Shown: positions 22,451-35,587 of the stretch, in pieces
Layout: each line of letters begins with the position of its first letter
Position numbering within the stretch: position 1 is the stretch's first letter
Origin: Aphrocallistes beatrix
Lineage: Eukaryota > Porifera > Hexactinellida > Sceptrulophora > Aphrocallistidae
NCBI GenBank assembly: GCA_963281255.1
Contig: OY725489.1
Coordinates: forward strand, 4,898,001-4,962,000
Reading direction: 5' to 3'
Length of the DNA: 64,000 nt
Made by a program: the position numbers and the translations under genes
Notes under the pieces: model-generated
What the model was told of the DNA's origin: nothing
The model's input: only the letters and a program-made list of their open reading frames with translations
Databases searched by the model: none

Positions 22451-22784
22451 TCCTTTGAATCCACGTGCTAGTACGAGTCTTATTATTACTAATAGTTTTC
22501 TGCAACATATTTTGATTTTACAATCTACCTTAACTACGATATAACCTCCAGAAATGGGATACCATGGACCCAGTTTTTTAGGCAACCCAGTTTCTGATAG
22601 CCAATGCTGACAACTGGTAAAATTAAATCATTAATATCTAATAACATCGCTGGAGCTTTGGGTAAAAAATCGATATGTACTAATAGAAATTTTATAATCT
22701 TCATAGATTATATCATTTTTAGGGCAAGGAAAGTTTTATTTTCCGTACGCTCAGGTGATCAGATGATCTAGAAAACGGTTACAG

Positions 22785-23140
22785 CTACATGTTGATAATC
22801 AACCTGTTCCCACGATACGTAGACTCCAACCTCTCAAAGACCAGGAAAAAGATATTATCCTTTGTGCATTCCAGTGAGAATGTGTATCCCGAGGGCATAT
22901 GCATTGTATGGCATAAGTCAAAAGATGCTCTCATGGTTAGTTGTCCGATCTCGCTGGCAAACTCTCGTATCTTCAGATGGAGAGCCATTTCGGGAAGCGG
23001 TAATTGCCAGTGCAATTAGCAGCAGGAGGCTTCCAAGTACCTACACTAGCCGAACAAACGGTAATGTACACTTCATTATTTCACGAGCCTTTAATACTAA
23101 AATGGGTATATTACTGAAGATAAAACCTCCTAAACGGTAA
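22785..23140. other. Unidentified open region on both strands
   Basis: Three overlapping frames of 76 to 92 codons are open here, two plus and one minus. On the plus strand an acceptor-like CCTTTGTGCATTCCAG at 22874 leads into MCIPRAYALYGISQKMLSWL and stays open to PPKR, which sits on a GTAAGT at 23137. On the minus strand the upstream bases read GTWKPPAANCTGNYRFPKWL before a stop, then another frame continues to RLIINM. Either strand could hold a broken exon. I recognise no family with confidence. Base composition is less AT-rich than the neighbourhood. Confidence 0.25.
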
Positions 23141-23164
23141 GTGGTACAACTAATCGGATTTCAG

Positions 23165-25865
23165 ATTCGAAATCTGCGCATTCGAATTAGTTATTGTAGA
23201 ATATTTCTAATCGATCATTAATTCTCAAAGTTTTCAAATGAACAATCGTTGCCATCTTGTGTCCCATATGTCCCTATTTACCACTATACATGATAGCAAA
23301 TTTTTCCACTAACATGGTTCGAAAAGTTTAAAGTCAACTCCCGTGGGAGATCCGTGTTCAGCTGCTGGGAGTCGTGGTAGCCCGAATCTTATCTGGGAAT
23401 TTTGAAAATGTTCAGTTCTGCTTTACGTAGCTTGTAAAAAACATCCACGCTCACATTTCCTGCTTGTTTCCAACTACACCAATGTTCCCAAAAGAAAAAT
23501 TGAAAACATATTGTATTTTCCTCTGTCTTTGACAACATAACAGTCTAGTAATATATGGATATAACCAATAGTCCTGCTCTCCTCCACTCAATTGCTTCAT
23601 CTATATCTGTTATTTCCCGAGACACCAGCTCAGTTACTCGGACAAGCTACCGTTCTCTGTTGGCATATGCAGAAGCAATTGGAAATGCTACAATTTGGAG
23701 CCAATGAAAGAGTCATGGAATGTCGGAAAACAGGGATACAACGTAGAGTGTAAACGTGATTGGTACAACAAATCTGTCAAGGTCGCCATTCGTCAGTGCT
23801 ACCTGTTTACTAAGCATGAAACATAGCAGGAACAATGATTTACAGCCTTTTTATTTTTCAATTACTAGTGACATTTCATGTAAAAAAATTATAAAATAAT
23901 TAACAACACTTAAATTATTGTAGGTGCAGCAGGTGGGGAAGAAAGGTTCAGATAGATTAAGTGACGACGCATTTTCACTAGGTTCAGTACATGTATTGCA
24001 TACAGTTCTACAAGTCTATTAGTTCACGTCCGTTCAGCATCTGTGCAAACTATCTAGGTTAGGTTGAAAGGTGTAACAATCATATGCTTAGCATTAAGTA
24101 TTCATCACAGGATGTGATGGGTAGTGATGAATCAGTTATTCATAAACATTGTGTTACACCAGGTGCTTTGCAGAAGCATTATTAGAGATGCCAACTAAAT
24201 TCCTGTCTTTTACAATATCCGTGGTAGCGCCAGTCGGCAGAACTACGCTATTGACTAGGATCAAGTTGATTTAACCATTATTAATTATTGAAAGAGCTAG
24301 TAGCAAAGCTATTTTGCTCATTTTAACTTTTTTATGATTAAACATATTTTGTCAAGTCATCCATTAAGGAAATTTTTAGGTGAAATCATTTTCAGTTGTT
24401 AAACTTTGTTTTTATTCGAAAATCGCCCTCCGCTGTTAGCTTAATCAGAAGAGTACTTTGCATGATTTTTATAACATGTTTGCGATTAAATATGAATATT
24501 TTAAAGTTAGGCTTATTTTACAGATGTATGTCAATTGAAAATTAAAAAAATTTAAATTTATAGAATTTGAATGAAAATGCTATATATTTGACCTTCTATA
24601 AGTACATGAATGACATCGCATTGGCAAAATACATGTCATCTCAGTCAACGTTTACTAAGTTGCAATTATTCAAATGGGCCTATGGAGATTTCCTTTCTCC
24701 CTCTCGATTTTGATATTTAGCTCTCTAAAGTCGACTACCTTAAAGGGCCATAAATATTAGATCTAAGTCTCGTCCTCCCTCGTAAAATGCTTGCTATACA
24801 CCCACATCCCGCACCCAACTACAGTTCTTGTTCTTAGGAGTCTCAAGATTGTGAAAAAAAAATTATGTCTCTTTGGCATTCATACTTGCCAACTATCTTT
24901 TTTGTCCTCTTCTATTGAGCGAATTTTCAGTGTCATTCTTTTGCACGAACATTCCCTATTCTGTCCTGATTTTTATTCTATGTATAATACTTTTCTATTG
25001 CGTCCCACCATGTCCCCCAAATTCAACAATGCGTCCCGCTTTTATCATTGCTCAACTTTGCATCGGCATGCACTTGCATTCATTGTAATCTTGGCTGACC
25101 TTAGCGGCTAGGTACTTCATTAACGAATTGAATTTTGTGCCACACATTAGTACTTTGGGAGTTAATTAACTTATTGATTGAATTCATGAAAGCATTGTGG
25201 GAGAATGTTGCTTACTGTACTATACCTTCACATTATACCCTTTCAGCAAATGAATTACTGTTTCGTGTTCTAAATAGATCTTTCTAATTTCCCTGTTTTC
25301 TGCTGGATGGTATGGGGAAGATCGTTTCTTTCTAATCCAGTAATCTGTTAACATACTTATAATTGCATGTTCTAGTAGGTACGTATATTCAAAGGGGATA
25401 ATATATAAATTACAAGAGCGATTGATTAATCAAATACAAATCAATACTATTCTATGTATTATAAATATGTTTGCTGTTCTACAGTCAGATATGCAATAAC
25501 AATTTTTATATTCTGGCAATCGATGTTCAAACAGGCATGTCCTTACAAATCAAAATTTACTTAGTCGTTACATACTTGAAGCTACAGAATAAACTACTAT
25601 GCTCATGCGAAAATAATCCTACGGTGGTGAGATCGCTTGATGAATGAGTTCTATATCTTTGACAGCATGAAAGGACATTTTAATGCTTCATAACAAGATA
25701 CTTCGTTTTACTACAATTTGTTAAATGGTTATAGCTGTTTACCTTTTTTATATATCGATTCCATTAGTACGGTTTGTTTTGGTTCAGGCAAATATTCCAA
25801 TACCCTCACTTTTTTCTTACCCTGAGTAACTATCACGATCTATTCTTGTTTAGCTGCGACCGCAT
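23165..25865. other. No gene recognised
   Basis: AT-rich DNA without supported genes. 24885-25060 has a C/T-rich segment with TTGCCAACTATC, TGTCCTG and GTCCCACCATGTCCC that looks like an old repeat. Short frames here have no domain signatures. Confidence 0.5.
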
Positions 25866-26000
25866 TTGCTTGTGGGGTAACTGTTATTACGTCATCACGT
25901 CATCATTACGCATCAAAAATTTCAAATTTGCAAAAATTTGATGATTTTTCGAGTGATAGCGATTTTAATAGTAACACAGACGTATTAAATCAGCTACCTT
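25866..26000 (-). repeat. Repeat family B fragment
   Basis: TACGTCATCACGTCATCATTACGCATCA, then AATTTGATGATTTTTCG and GATAGCGATTTT, match the part of family B that follows its bZIP-like sites, in minus orientation. From 26001 to 27224 there is no gene. Imperfect repeats of GTCACATGTTCGA/GACTCTGTTTTA lie at 26480-26600. Confidence 0.55.
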
Positions 26001-27224
26001 TTTGAAAAAGCTTGGCTATATTTCGTTCGATTTGAGGAATTTGCGAATTTTGTTAAACAAAATACACAGTGTCAGTTTTCAGTCCAAAATCTCCTGGACA
26101 TCATAGGGGGATTACAGCACCTTCAGACTACCAATCCGGTGTTGCTCCCATTAAAAGGCCTCAGGGGGGTTCTACGGCGGCAGCAGAGGGGTGTCTGGAA
26201 TCTTCAAAGCGAGTAGGCGAACAGAAGGTAATTTGGACAATATAGAATAAGAATTTGCATTTTTTTCCGCTGTGAAGTACAAAAATTTTACCACAAATAT
26301 TCCGCTTGTCCGGAAAATATTCAACAAAAAATATTCATAAATGATATTTTCTCTATACATGTCAAATATACTATTCACAGATTAATAACACACTATCTTT
26401 GGTACAAATCTTTTTTGTTTGATTATATTTTGGCAAAATTTAAACTCAAACTACATATTTATGAAGCGAATGCATTTGTCTGATTTTTATGTTGTGTCAT
26501 GTTCGAATATCTTTGTGTGTCACATGTTCGAGTCTGTTTTAGTATAATTGTCACATGTCCGACTTTCTTTAGTAGAATTGTCATTTTCGACTCTGTTTTA
26601 AAACTGGGTGCATTGAGACATTTTTGAATTACTCAATAAATATTGTGTTTTATATCCCAAAAATGTAAACTATAAGCTGAAAACTTGAAAAGAGCGAGTT
26701 ATTTATTTATTGTTACTCATCAAGCATTATAAGAGAAAAAACATATTAATCAAGAATACTGCATAATACCAATCTGAATTGAGAAGAGAATTATCCTAAT
26801 TTCTAATTAGTATAGATTTGAAAAACTATTTCCGATAGGCGTACAACAGATCGGACAGGGATGCCCTAATTCCTTTTAGTTTAGCCAGTGCAAAAGATTG
26901 CATGCCTACAAAGTAAAAATACCCAAGTAATTACCCGAATAGTGAGGCAAACTACACAATTATTCTGTTTGGTGGTTTCTTTACTCTCTTCTTCTACAGA
27001 TTTGTCAGATTCATCTGAATATTCTGTTATAAAAGCTTTAACCTTTCCAATAGTATGAGTGATAGCGTTCAGATATTCTCTTGGAGTATAGCTTCCGTTA
27101 GTTTAAGTTGACATTCAGTACGACGTTTTGCAATCAAAGGTTTGTCCTTTTTCTATTCCAACTTATATCATTGCCAGAGCATAACCTCTCAATTTCAAAA
27201 CAATAGCTGTTTCATTATTAATAA

Positions 27225-28120
27225 GCTCGCTTCGATTGATTGTGCTGCGCGGCTTGCGGACACTTTGTGTCCGCAGAGTCGTCCTGCGGGCACCAGGAGG
27301 TACTCAATCTAGCCTATTTTGGGAATTTGTTTACTTTATATAAATATTGTAAACAAAAGTAAACAAAAAATTTATCATACAGATCTGAAAATATAATATT
27401 CAAAACCAACACCCCTAAAAACCCCATGTCAACCTTTGGAAGCTAGCCTCTAGCCTATTTTTGTAACTTGTTTACTTTATGTATCTAATGAAAACAAAAG
27501 TAAACAAAATAATTATCATACAGACCTGAAAATATGATATTCGAAATCTACACCCCCAAAACCCCATGTCCACAGTTGAAAGCTAGTTACTAGCATATTT
27601 TTGAGATTTGTTTACTTTATGCATCTATTGTAAACAAAAGTAAACAAATAATTTATTATGGAGCTTCGAAAATACGATATTCGAACTCAACATCCCTAAA
27701 AACGCGATGTCAAACGTTGGAAGCTAGTATCTAGCGATTTTTGTAAAATTCATCAAATGGTGTTAAATATGTATATAAAGGTGTAAATATACAGAAAACC
27801 TTTTTAATTGCTATACACTATAATATAATTGAGACATCTATATAAGTTATTGATTTGAGTATTAATAGCAATGACAGCCTACAATAGTGTCGTACAATGA
27901 TTTCTATTGTGAAAGTGAAGCTGTACATAGTATTGTATAGAAAAGGTGTGAAAAATTGTTCTTCATTTTTATTGCAGAGGTGTGAAAATTTCGCTTAGAT
28001 CTTCGAACTTAATCGTAGATTCATTACTTGACATCTGCATGCCTATTTTTGTATCTCCATGACTTCTTCAATCAATTCGGACAAACTAACAAACAAAATC
28101 CTAGCGTTTTAATATGTAAG
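27225..28120 (+). repeat. Repeat family A copy, nearly full length
   Basis: Order: GC module (GTGCTGCGCGGCTTGC, then GCGGACACTTTGTGTCCGC); GAGTCGTCCTGCGGGCACC; TACTCAATCTAGCC; three to four tandem units of about 128 bp built on TTTGTTTACTTTAT and AAGTAAACAAAT; a segment with AAATGGTGT; GGTGTGAAAAATTG; TTCGCTTAGATCTTCGAACT; and the 3' part ending CTAGCGTTTTAATATGTAAGAT. No coding frame is supported. Confidence 0.85.
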
Positions 28121-28129
28121 ATACTTTCA

Positions 28130-29045
28130 ACCGTGCTTTTATGGGATAATCTAAAAGGTGTAGTCGGTAACATCTCCGAAAGTTCTGTAGCATTGTTTGG
28201 AATTATTAGTTGTAATTTTCTCCTCGATCTGTATATGGAAAAATTCGCATTCTTTAAATGTTATTTCACAAGTAGCAAGATCTTCACGTGTCACATCATC
28301 AAATGTTTTTCAGACATTTTCTTGGGACGACTTCGCAATACTCTTGCATTTTGATTTTAAGTTATAGGCTTGAGATTCGTATTGCAATGTTGTGTGATTA
28401 TGATTTAAATTGGTATTCAAGTTCAGTTTGCATCCAATCCTAAGGTGAACGCATTTAATGTAAGCTCTGTCTTATTTCACTTTATTTTTAAAATATTTGT
28501 GATTACCTGTTGTCGTAAATATCCTTCCTCTCTGATACTTATAGGAAACTGTCGTATATTCTATTTGAGTTTCAAGTTAACTGATATACTCTTCAGAAGT
28601 ATTTTTATTACAAATTTCGTGCTGCTTTAATTGGAGAAGTAATCTATAGAAATTCGCAAAGATCAGGAGTAGTTATCGGATTCAGAGCTTCTGAAGTTGA
28701 TTCAGACAAAAATAATAGTGAAGTGCTCAAAATCGTGATACACGAACACAAAAACTGAAAAATTAAACCAGCCGTGATATTGATGAAAGGTACAACTAAG
28801 GAGGCCTTCATCAAATATAAAAATTGTATCTTGCCCCAAATTTGGACAACAAGCGTTACTTCCTTACACAAATTAAATGAAAAAAAATATCAAATAAACA
28901 GCAACAGCGTCCAGAAAAGTTGCTACTACATTCATCACAAAATCGAATCCACAAAAGACACGACTTGTGACAGATTTCATGCCGCACCAGCATATTACGG
29001 CAGAAAAATATTACAGCCAAATGGGAAGTGGAAGTTATTTAATTG
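28130..29045. other. No gene recognised
   Basis: AT-rich. Frames of 60-108 codons are present without recognisable motifs. Confidence 0.45.
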
Positions 29046-29048
29046 CGG

Positions 29049-29560
29049 CCTATGAAGAGATAGGAAAATTGAGTACATAAAAAATATCATCAGAAATGTT
29101 GCCTGCGAATTGAACAGGTCGAACGGCATGCAACCGTTTCATACTGGTATCTAGGAGTATAAAATGTTGTTTTTCCACGTCCAGACTTCTCACTGATACG
29201 TAACGGTAAGCGCTAGCTATATCCATAAAAGAAAAATAACGACTTCCCCCTAACTTACCTGAAATTGAATGTATGCTAGGCCGGCTAGAGGCATCTTTAT
29301 TCGTAACCTTGTTTAATCGCCGGTAGTCAATTTGCGAATCTCCAGCTCCCATCCCTTTTCTGCGCCAGCACTACATTTGAGACCCAGGGTGAATGCAAGG
29401 GTCAGTACACTCCATTTTTCCAGTATTTCTTCCAACGATATCTCGACATCCTCCTCCAATTCGATGGTACCCCATCTTGCTCTCACCTTAATCGGCACTG
29501 CATCTCTTATTTCGATTACATGATCGCACATGTCTGTCTTTGAGAGCCGCTTAGGGTCCG
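29049..29560 (-). pseudogene. Ty3-type retrotransposon reverse transcriptase fragment
   Basis: Minus strand: IEIRDAVPIKVRARWGTIEL and EEDVEISLEEILEKW, then after a frame change IDYRRLNKVTNKDASSRPSI, GKLGGSRYFSFMDIASAYR. This is the N-terminal half of a Ty3/gypsy RT (palm start), with the first catalytic Asp in FSFMDIASAY. The YxDD part, integrase and LTRs are absent nearby. It is a truncated dead copy. Confidence 0.8.
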
Positions 29561-29569
29561 CTGCAAAAT

Positions 29570-30930
29570 ATCCTCATCTTCCTCTACAAGTTGGACCAGC
29601 CTTTTGCAGAGACCGAATACTCTGCTTGGTTCGAGAGTCATATGATTTGACAATCTTTGACCATCATAGTAAGTATAGATTTGTCGGCTGATAATTGATA
29701 TATTTTCACAGGTATATTGAAGCTATGCTCCTAAAAGACCAAATATCTGGGACGATTTGGACCTGGGAATCACATCTTTTCAAAAAATGTCTAGGATTTA
29801 TCATTACAGTTGGCTTTGATTTTACTGCTTAAAAAAATTATTCCTAACTCAGTGACTATAAATGAATTACTATAACTCCCTAAAATGATTCCTGGTTGGT
29901 TAACTAGTCAACATAGAGAAAATAGTTTAAAACGTGATTAAGACTATTAATTATGCAAATAAGTATTTGTTCAAAATTCTAGGAACGTAATATAAAACAT
30001 TGGGATTAGAATATCTTTCGTTTATTAAAGAATCTTCAGGTTTCTGAAGGTATAACTTCATTTTAATTTAATTGATGACTGCCTGTTAATTGTTATATCG
30101 TCAATTGCTGTATCTGTATTTTAGTCAATATTTGTACAATTGATCAATCTGTACTAAGTTACGATTTGTCCTATGTATGAAACAGTAAGTTTGAATTGTG
30201 CTATATTAATTTGGAGCTCTGAATTTGACTTGCGTAATTCAAAATTAAGTAGTTTTGAGCTCGTTGACTGTGATATGTAGTTATGGTATGCTGCATTTCT
30301 TCGTTCATGGTGGATTAATTTCTCTATACAGCAATATATTCTTGCATGGGATATTGATTACTGTACTTAGATTGGGTTGTATTGCTGATGTACAGTGTTA
30401 GTAATATGAATGTGCAAGGTTAGAATCTTGCAGTGTCGATGGTTAGTTTCTGTTGTATTGTTTTAATAAGCGCATATTAGATGAAGAAAGGTGCATCCGA
30501 ATTTGTAAAAGTAGGGGTTGGAGAAACGATCATTCACTAGGGCCCAGTGTTGGTTTTAATAGAATTGGAGTCACTGAAGTGAACAGTGACTGTGGTTAGT
30601 TATGGAACAACTGTATTGAAGGCTGTAAGTGGGTCTTTTTTTTCAGGAAATTTAGCGACAATTTGAGTTTATTTCTTCTGTAGAACATGGTACAGGTGTC
30701 TAACTGTAAGATTGCGAAGAAATTGGAAAATAATTCGAAGGGAAATGGTGATGAGTGTTCGTTGATTAAATATGTGAAATTATTGGATTAATTGTTGGAG
30801 TTTTGGGTTGATTATGGCAAAACACCTGGTAGCTGCTGGTTTTCTTTTGGGTTATGCTAACGATTCGGCGTTGTGTATTAGAGTATTTTGTTTGGCAACA
30901 GTGCAGTAACTCGGTGGTTCGGTAGTGGAT
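29570..30930. other. No gene recognised
   Basis: AT-rich unassigned DNA with many stops in all frames. Confidence 0.45.
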
Positions 30931-30934
30931 TTGC

Positions 30935-31013
30935 CTCCAAAAATAGATACGATTTATACAATTTGTATGGAAATTATCGGGGTGTACGAATCTTTGGTAG
31001 GGCAGTGTATGAT
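30935..31013 (-). repeat. Single arm of the Tc1-type foldback MITE
   Basis: AATAGATACGATTTATACAA through GTGTACGAATCTTTGGTAGG matches the right arm of the element at 16172-16658. The opposite arm was not found within 1 kb. Confidence 0.7.
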
Positions 31014-31623
31014 TCATGATCTGTATAATCTTTCAACATTTACTTTTAATTGACAGCTGAATGCGGGAAAATAAGGTTAATATTTTAAAGATATCCTAAG
31101 TAAGCAGCATGCATTTTTCTATGAGAATTGAAGGGACTTCTCATCAGAACACGATACGGAATCCTTTGTAACGATTTTAGACTTGGCATTCATCATTTTA
31201 AACGATTATTTGACAATAATCCCCGTGGTCAAATGGTATTATGTAGAAACTATAAGATCTTATTTCAGTAGTACATATCAGACACTTTATGGGTATATAT
31301 ATATAGCAGTGTTACTTATATAAAAGAATCCAACCTACATACATACAATTTCTCCAGCAGTTTATTCCGTCGTCATGCTGCTTTATTCACACATAAGTGT
31401 AAGTATGAATAGTGTGTAAATTTCTAATAAATCATTCTTATAAAAACAATATAACTATGATTTCCACGATGTCTACCTACAATCAATCAGATAAAGAGAT
31501 TTATCTGAATGACTAACACTTGTATCAACTAATAGAAGCTTAAAATCGAAGACTATCAACCAATTTCTAGTCGCATCGACTCGCAACTATCCGTAAATTT
31601 ATTCTTTAAAAAATATTTTCTTA

Positions 31624-32390
31624 TACAGGGTGGCAATTAAGTCCTGTTACAAGCTTCATTAGGTATAAAAATTCTTATACTCGAACGATCTTAGTTATTA
31701 TGGTCTCTTTAGAGATTGTAATTCGAATATTTACAATGATTTTAAAAGATTTTTCGATTCTAAGACTTAGAAATGTGTTTTGTATAGATAGTTTTTGAGA
31801 AAAAAAAATGTGTCCTGACACGAGGCGAAAATCGCGAATCAGGGCCCACTGTTTTTCAAGTTATTTTCCCAGAGTCTTCAAATTCTAGGAAAAAATAGCC
31901 AAACATTTTCCTCGAGCACTCTAAATTTGTAGAAATATAGGATGTTCAGATCAGTGCATTTTGAGGACCAATTGAATCAGATTTTTTTGTGATGTGAAAA
32001 AAAGTGCCATTTTGGGGAATTTTGCAAAATGTACTTAATTTGAACTGCGAATGAATGACCTTTTCTCGTTTCTGATAATTAATTCAGTGGATTTGTGAAA
32101 TATTTCTATGGCGAATGAAAGGTATTTGGTGCTAAATCGGCATGGAACATCGATTATGAAGGCATTTTTTACAGAAGAAGTGGGGCCTAATTCGCGTTTT
32201 CCGCTGCGTTTCCGGACCCGTTTTTTTCTCAAAACTCGCCATACAAAACACATTTCTAAGTCGTAGAATCGAAAAATCATTCAAAATATTCGAATTACAA
32301 TCTCTAATGACCATAATGAATAAGATTGTTTCAGTATAAGAAATTTTATACCTAATGAAGCTTGTAACAGAACTTAATTGTCACCGTGTA
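31624..32390. mobile_element. Long-TIR mariner/Tc1-type MITE (763 bp)
   Basis: Element 31626-32388 begins CAGGGTGGCAATTAAGTCCT and ends with the complement of CACGGTGACAATTAAGTTCT. TA lies on both sides. Inverted arms are about 230 bp (for example TTCATTAGGTATAAAA with TTTTATACCTAATGAA), with an AT-rich centre. No intact transposase, so non-autonomous. Confidence 0.85.
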
Positions 32391-33867
32391 TGTGATACCA
32401 TTGTAGGATAGAGAATCTAAGTTAATAAATAAATCAAATGGGTAAGCTTCAGTACAGTTCTAATGAGCCTGAAGATACCACCGATTCTTGAATGGAACGA
32501 CACATTCTGAACGTTGCTCCTGTAGGCCGATATTTACATTCAATCTACATTCGATTCTCACTTTAGAAACTTACAGGTATAGATATCATAGTCATGTGAG
32601 ATTATGAGAACAATAAGGTAGGATATATTCCTTGGTAAATTTCATCACGATTCAGGACACCTTAATATTATCATTATTATTTCACTTACGTATAAAGGCA
32701 AATACTCAGTCAGTTTGTAATTGCCATAATCAAGTCAATCTGGTATACAACTTGTCAGGATACTGAATGTTTGCATGTAATGCCGCACAGCTATCTATTG
32801 ACGACGAATTATTTCAAGAAGTTGAAGCAAAATATTATAACAGATTATATTTCTAGTGTCTAACTGGTGATTCAGTTATATCAATCGAAGATCATATAAT
32901 TAATTAATTCAATTGCAAGGTAGCTAAATGCCTTACAAATAGTTTATTTAGATATTCAAAGCATCATTCTCGAAATTAATTAATTATACTGAAAATTAAA
33001 TATACAGATTCAAGTACTCGCATTCTAATAACTTTAGATTAATCTCTTTCTACAGTGTATGGTAATCAACTAAAGCACCGTATTGAATTACCAGTTGAGA
33101 TTGTGCTTGATAAATTGTTTTGTGTCAATGGAGATATTCCTTTGATATTCGCAATCTAGCATGTCCAACTAAAGGAATTATGATCTACACTGAGAATGAT
33201 GTAAATACCTTACCAGATCATCAGGGGAGTACTACTAACGCACATGCAATTTAAAAAATGTAATGATACGACATACTACAATCAGATAAACTTCATTCTT
33301 AACCTATTTGTTTTGCATTCAGTGCCACCTGTACAATTCCTTGCAGTTGTACGGCAAGTTATGATGGCTCTTCAGGCTTACTTCTAAACTTAAATAAACA
33401 TTACTTTATTTACTATTCACTGTTGAAGGAATAAACTCGTAGTGAATTAATGACGGTTTTATCAGGTATATTATATTTGTGTCTAATAGATTAGTGAATT
33501 ATTTTTCAAATTATTAAATTCAAAATTTCAATATATATTTTTTAGTACAAAGAATCGAAAATTATTACACTTAGGCAGACATGGAAATAGATATTACCAC
33601 ATTTTCATCATGCATATAACGCTTATCCTCAAGTACTAAGTACATTTATTCCATTCAAAGTGAAACGGCAGAAAACTTTCGGATATTTAGAAAATGGGAT
33701 CATTTTACTTGTATTTTTTGATTTTGTAAGTACCAATGTTGTTATTGGGGACAGTCATATCAAAGATGTTATCTACTATTTTTCATGGTATAACGAGAAG
33801 AACTTGACACAGTAGTAAAACTTTCCAAAATAAATGTATTCTAGAGAGTGATAGTGTTTGAATCTTC
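32391..33867. other. No gene recognised
   Basis: AT-rich DNA up to the assembly gap. No splice-supported exon, terminal repeat or domain could be identified. Confidence 0.45.
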
Positions 33868-34067
33868 NNNNNNNNNNNNNNNNNNNNNNNNNNNNNNNNN
33901 NNNNNNNNNNNNNNNNNNNNNNNNNNNNNNNNNNNNNNNNNNNNNNNNNNNNNNNNNNNNNNNNNNNNNNNNNNNNNNNNNNNNNNNNNNNNNNNNNNNN
34001 NNNNNNNNNNNNNNNNNNNNNNNNNNNNNNNNNNNNNNNNNNNNNNNNNNNNNNNNNNNNNNNNNNN
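33868..34067. other. Assembly gap, 200 N
   Basis: Exactly 200 N, likely a placeholder length. Helitron coding sequence begins immediately to its right but nothing Helitron-like is visible to its left, so the missing part may be much longer than 200 bases. Confidence 0.98.
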
Positions 34068-35584
34068 GTAGACTCCAGAGAGTTGGGACGTAAGATAGTG
34101 CTTCCCTCCTCCTATACTGGCTCTCCTCGGCAGATGTTCGAGCTGTACCAGGATGCAATGAGTATAGTCCGGAAATATGGTAAGCCAGACTATTTCATTA
34201 CATTTACATGTAATCCGCAATGGGAGGATATTACGTCCGCTCTCATATTAGATCAGAAAGCGTCTGAACGCCCTGATTTAGTGGTTAGAGTCTTTAGATT
34301 GAAGTTGAGAGAATTGATTTCGGATCTTATGAATAAACACATACTGGGCAAACCTCTTGCTCATGTTTATACTATTGAATTCTTCCTCACGCGCACATTC
34401 TGATTATTCTATCGGATCATGATAAGCCCAGGGAACCGTGTGAGTATGATAGAATTGTGTGTGCTGAGCTCCCTGACCCGATTCTCCAACCTCGACTGCA
34501 CGCTATCGTTAAACGCTGTATGATGTACGGTGCATGTGGTGTAGCCAATAAGAGCGCTCCCTGTTTAAAAGACGGGAAATGCTCTAAGAGATTCCCAAAG
34601 GCATTTTCAGCAGCTACTACAACGTCTGAAGATGGCTACCCATTGTATCGTCGTAGAAACGACGACCGTGTTGTTAATGTGGGTGGGGCACGCTTGGATA
34701 ATAGATGGGTAGTACCCTACAATCCATTTTCATTGTTGAAGTTTAATGCTCATATTAACGTAGAAATCTGTAGTACAGTGAGTGCAGTTAAAACAAAGGA
34801 CACTACCGAGCTATTGTAGAATTTAAGTCAGGTGGTGAGGAGGCAGAGGCTGCCGGAAAGAAAAAGTGCGTCGATGAAATATCGACTTACTTAGATGCCC
34901 GGTATGTGTCTGCCACTGAAGCGTGTTATCGTATATTTGCGTATGAGCTCCACGCGAATCTGCCACATGTGTTGAGATTAGCTCTGCATCTTGAGAATCA
35001 GCAGCCAGTTTATTTCCCAGAGCAAGCTGAGCTTGATGATGTGTTGAGCCGACAAAGGCACACCACTTTGACTGGATGGTTTATTGCAAACCAGGAATTC
35101 CATTGCGCTAGGGAGATTACATATACTAATTTCCCCGATGAGTTTGTATGAGATAAATCGAAGCGCGAATGGAAGTTGAGAGTGAAGGGGCATGGCATCA
35201 TGATAGGTCGCATGCATGTATGCAGCTCATCCCGGTGAAGGGGAGCGTTTTTATCTAAGAATGCTCCTCAACCATGTCACAGGATGTACGAGTTTTAAGG
35301 ACATCCGTACTCTCGCTGATGGTACTGTCTGTGAAAGCTTTAAGGAGGCCGCGCGCAGACTTGGATTGTTGGAAGATGACACGGAGTTAGATCAGTTTTT
35401 GGCAGAAGCGGGTGTTTGTGTGATGCCCCCACAGATGCGCCAGCTCTTTGTCACAATCCTCCTATTTAGTGTCCCAACTGATCCCTTGGCTCTTTGGGAA
35501 CACCATCAGGCCTCTTTATCTGAGGACTTTCTGTGTCGTGCTAAGCGAGTAGTTCTTGACGTCCAATTGGATGAGCACATTTAA
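34068..35584 (+). pseudogene. Helitron RepHel protein, Rep (HUH) nuclease part, broken
   Basis: Rolling-circle initiator half of a Helitron protein. Reads VLPSSYTGSPRQMFELYQDA, YGKPDYFITFTCNPQWEDI and KPLAHVYTIEF. A frame change with a small deletion follows, then the HUH motif LPHAHILIILSDHDKPRE at 34383-34430. Then MMYGACGVANKSAPCLKDGK and RWVVPYNPFSLLKFNAHINV. Another change leads to VDEISTYLDARYVSATEACY, where the catalytic tyrosines are expected. RFYLRMLLNHVTGCTSFKDI is the conserved link to the helicase. At least four breaks show it is dead. The 5' third is lost in the gap. Confidence 0.85.
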
Positions 35585-35587
35585 ACA

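Noticed and set aside
28130..33867. LTRs belonging to the Ty3 RT fragment
   Set aside because: No long direct repeats with TG...CA ends bracket 29049-29560.
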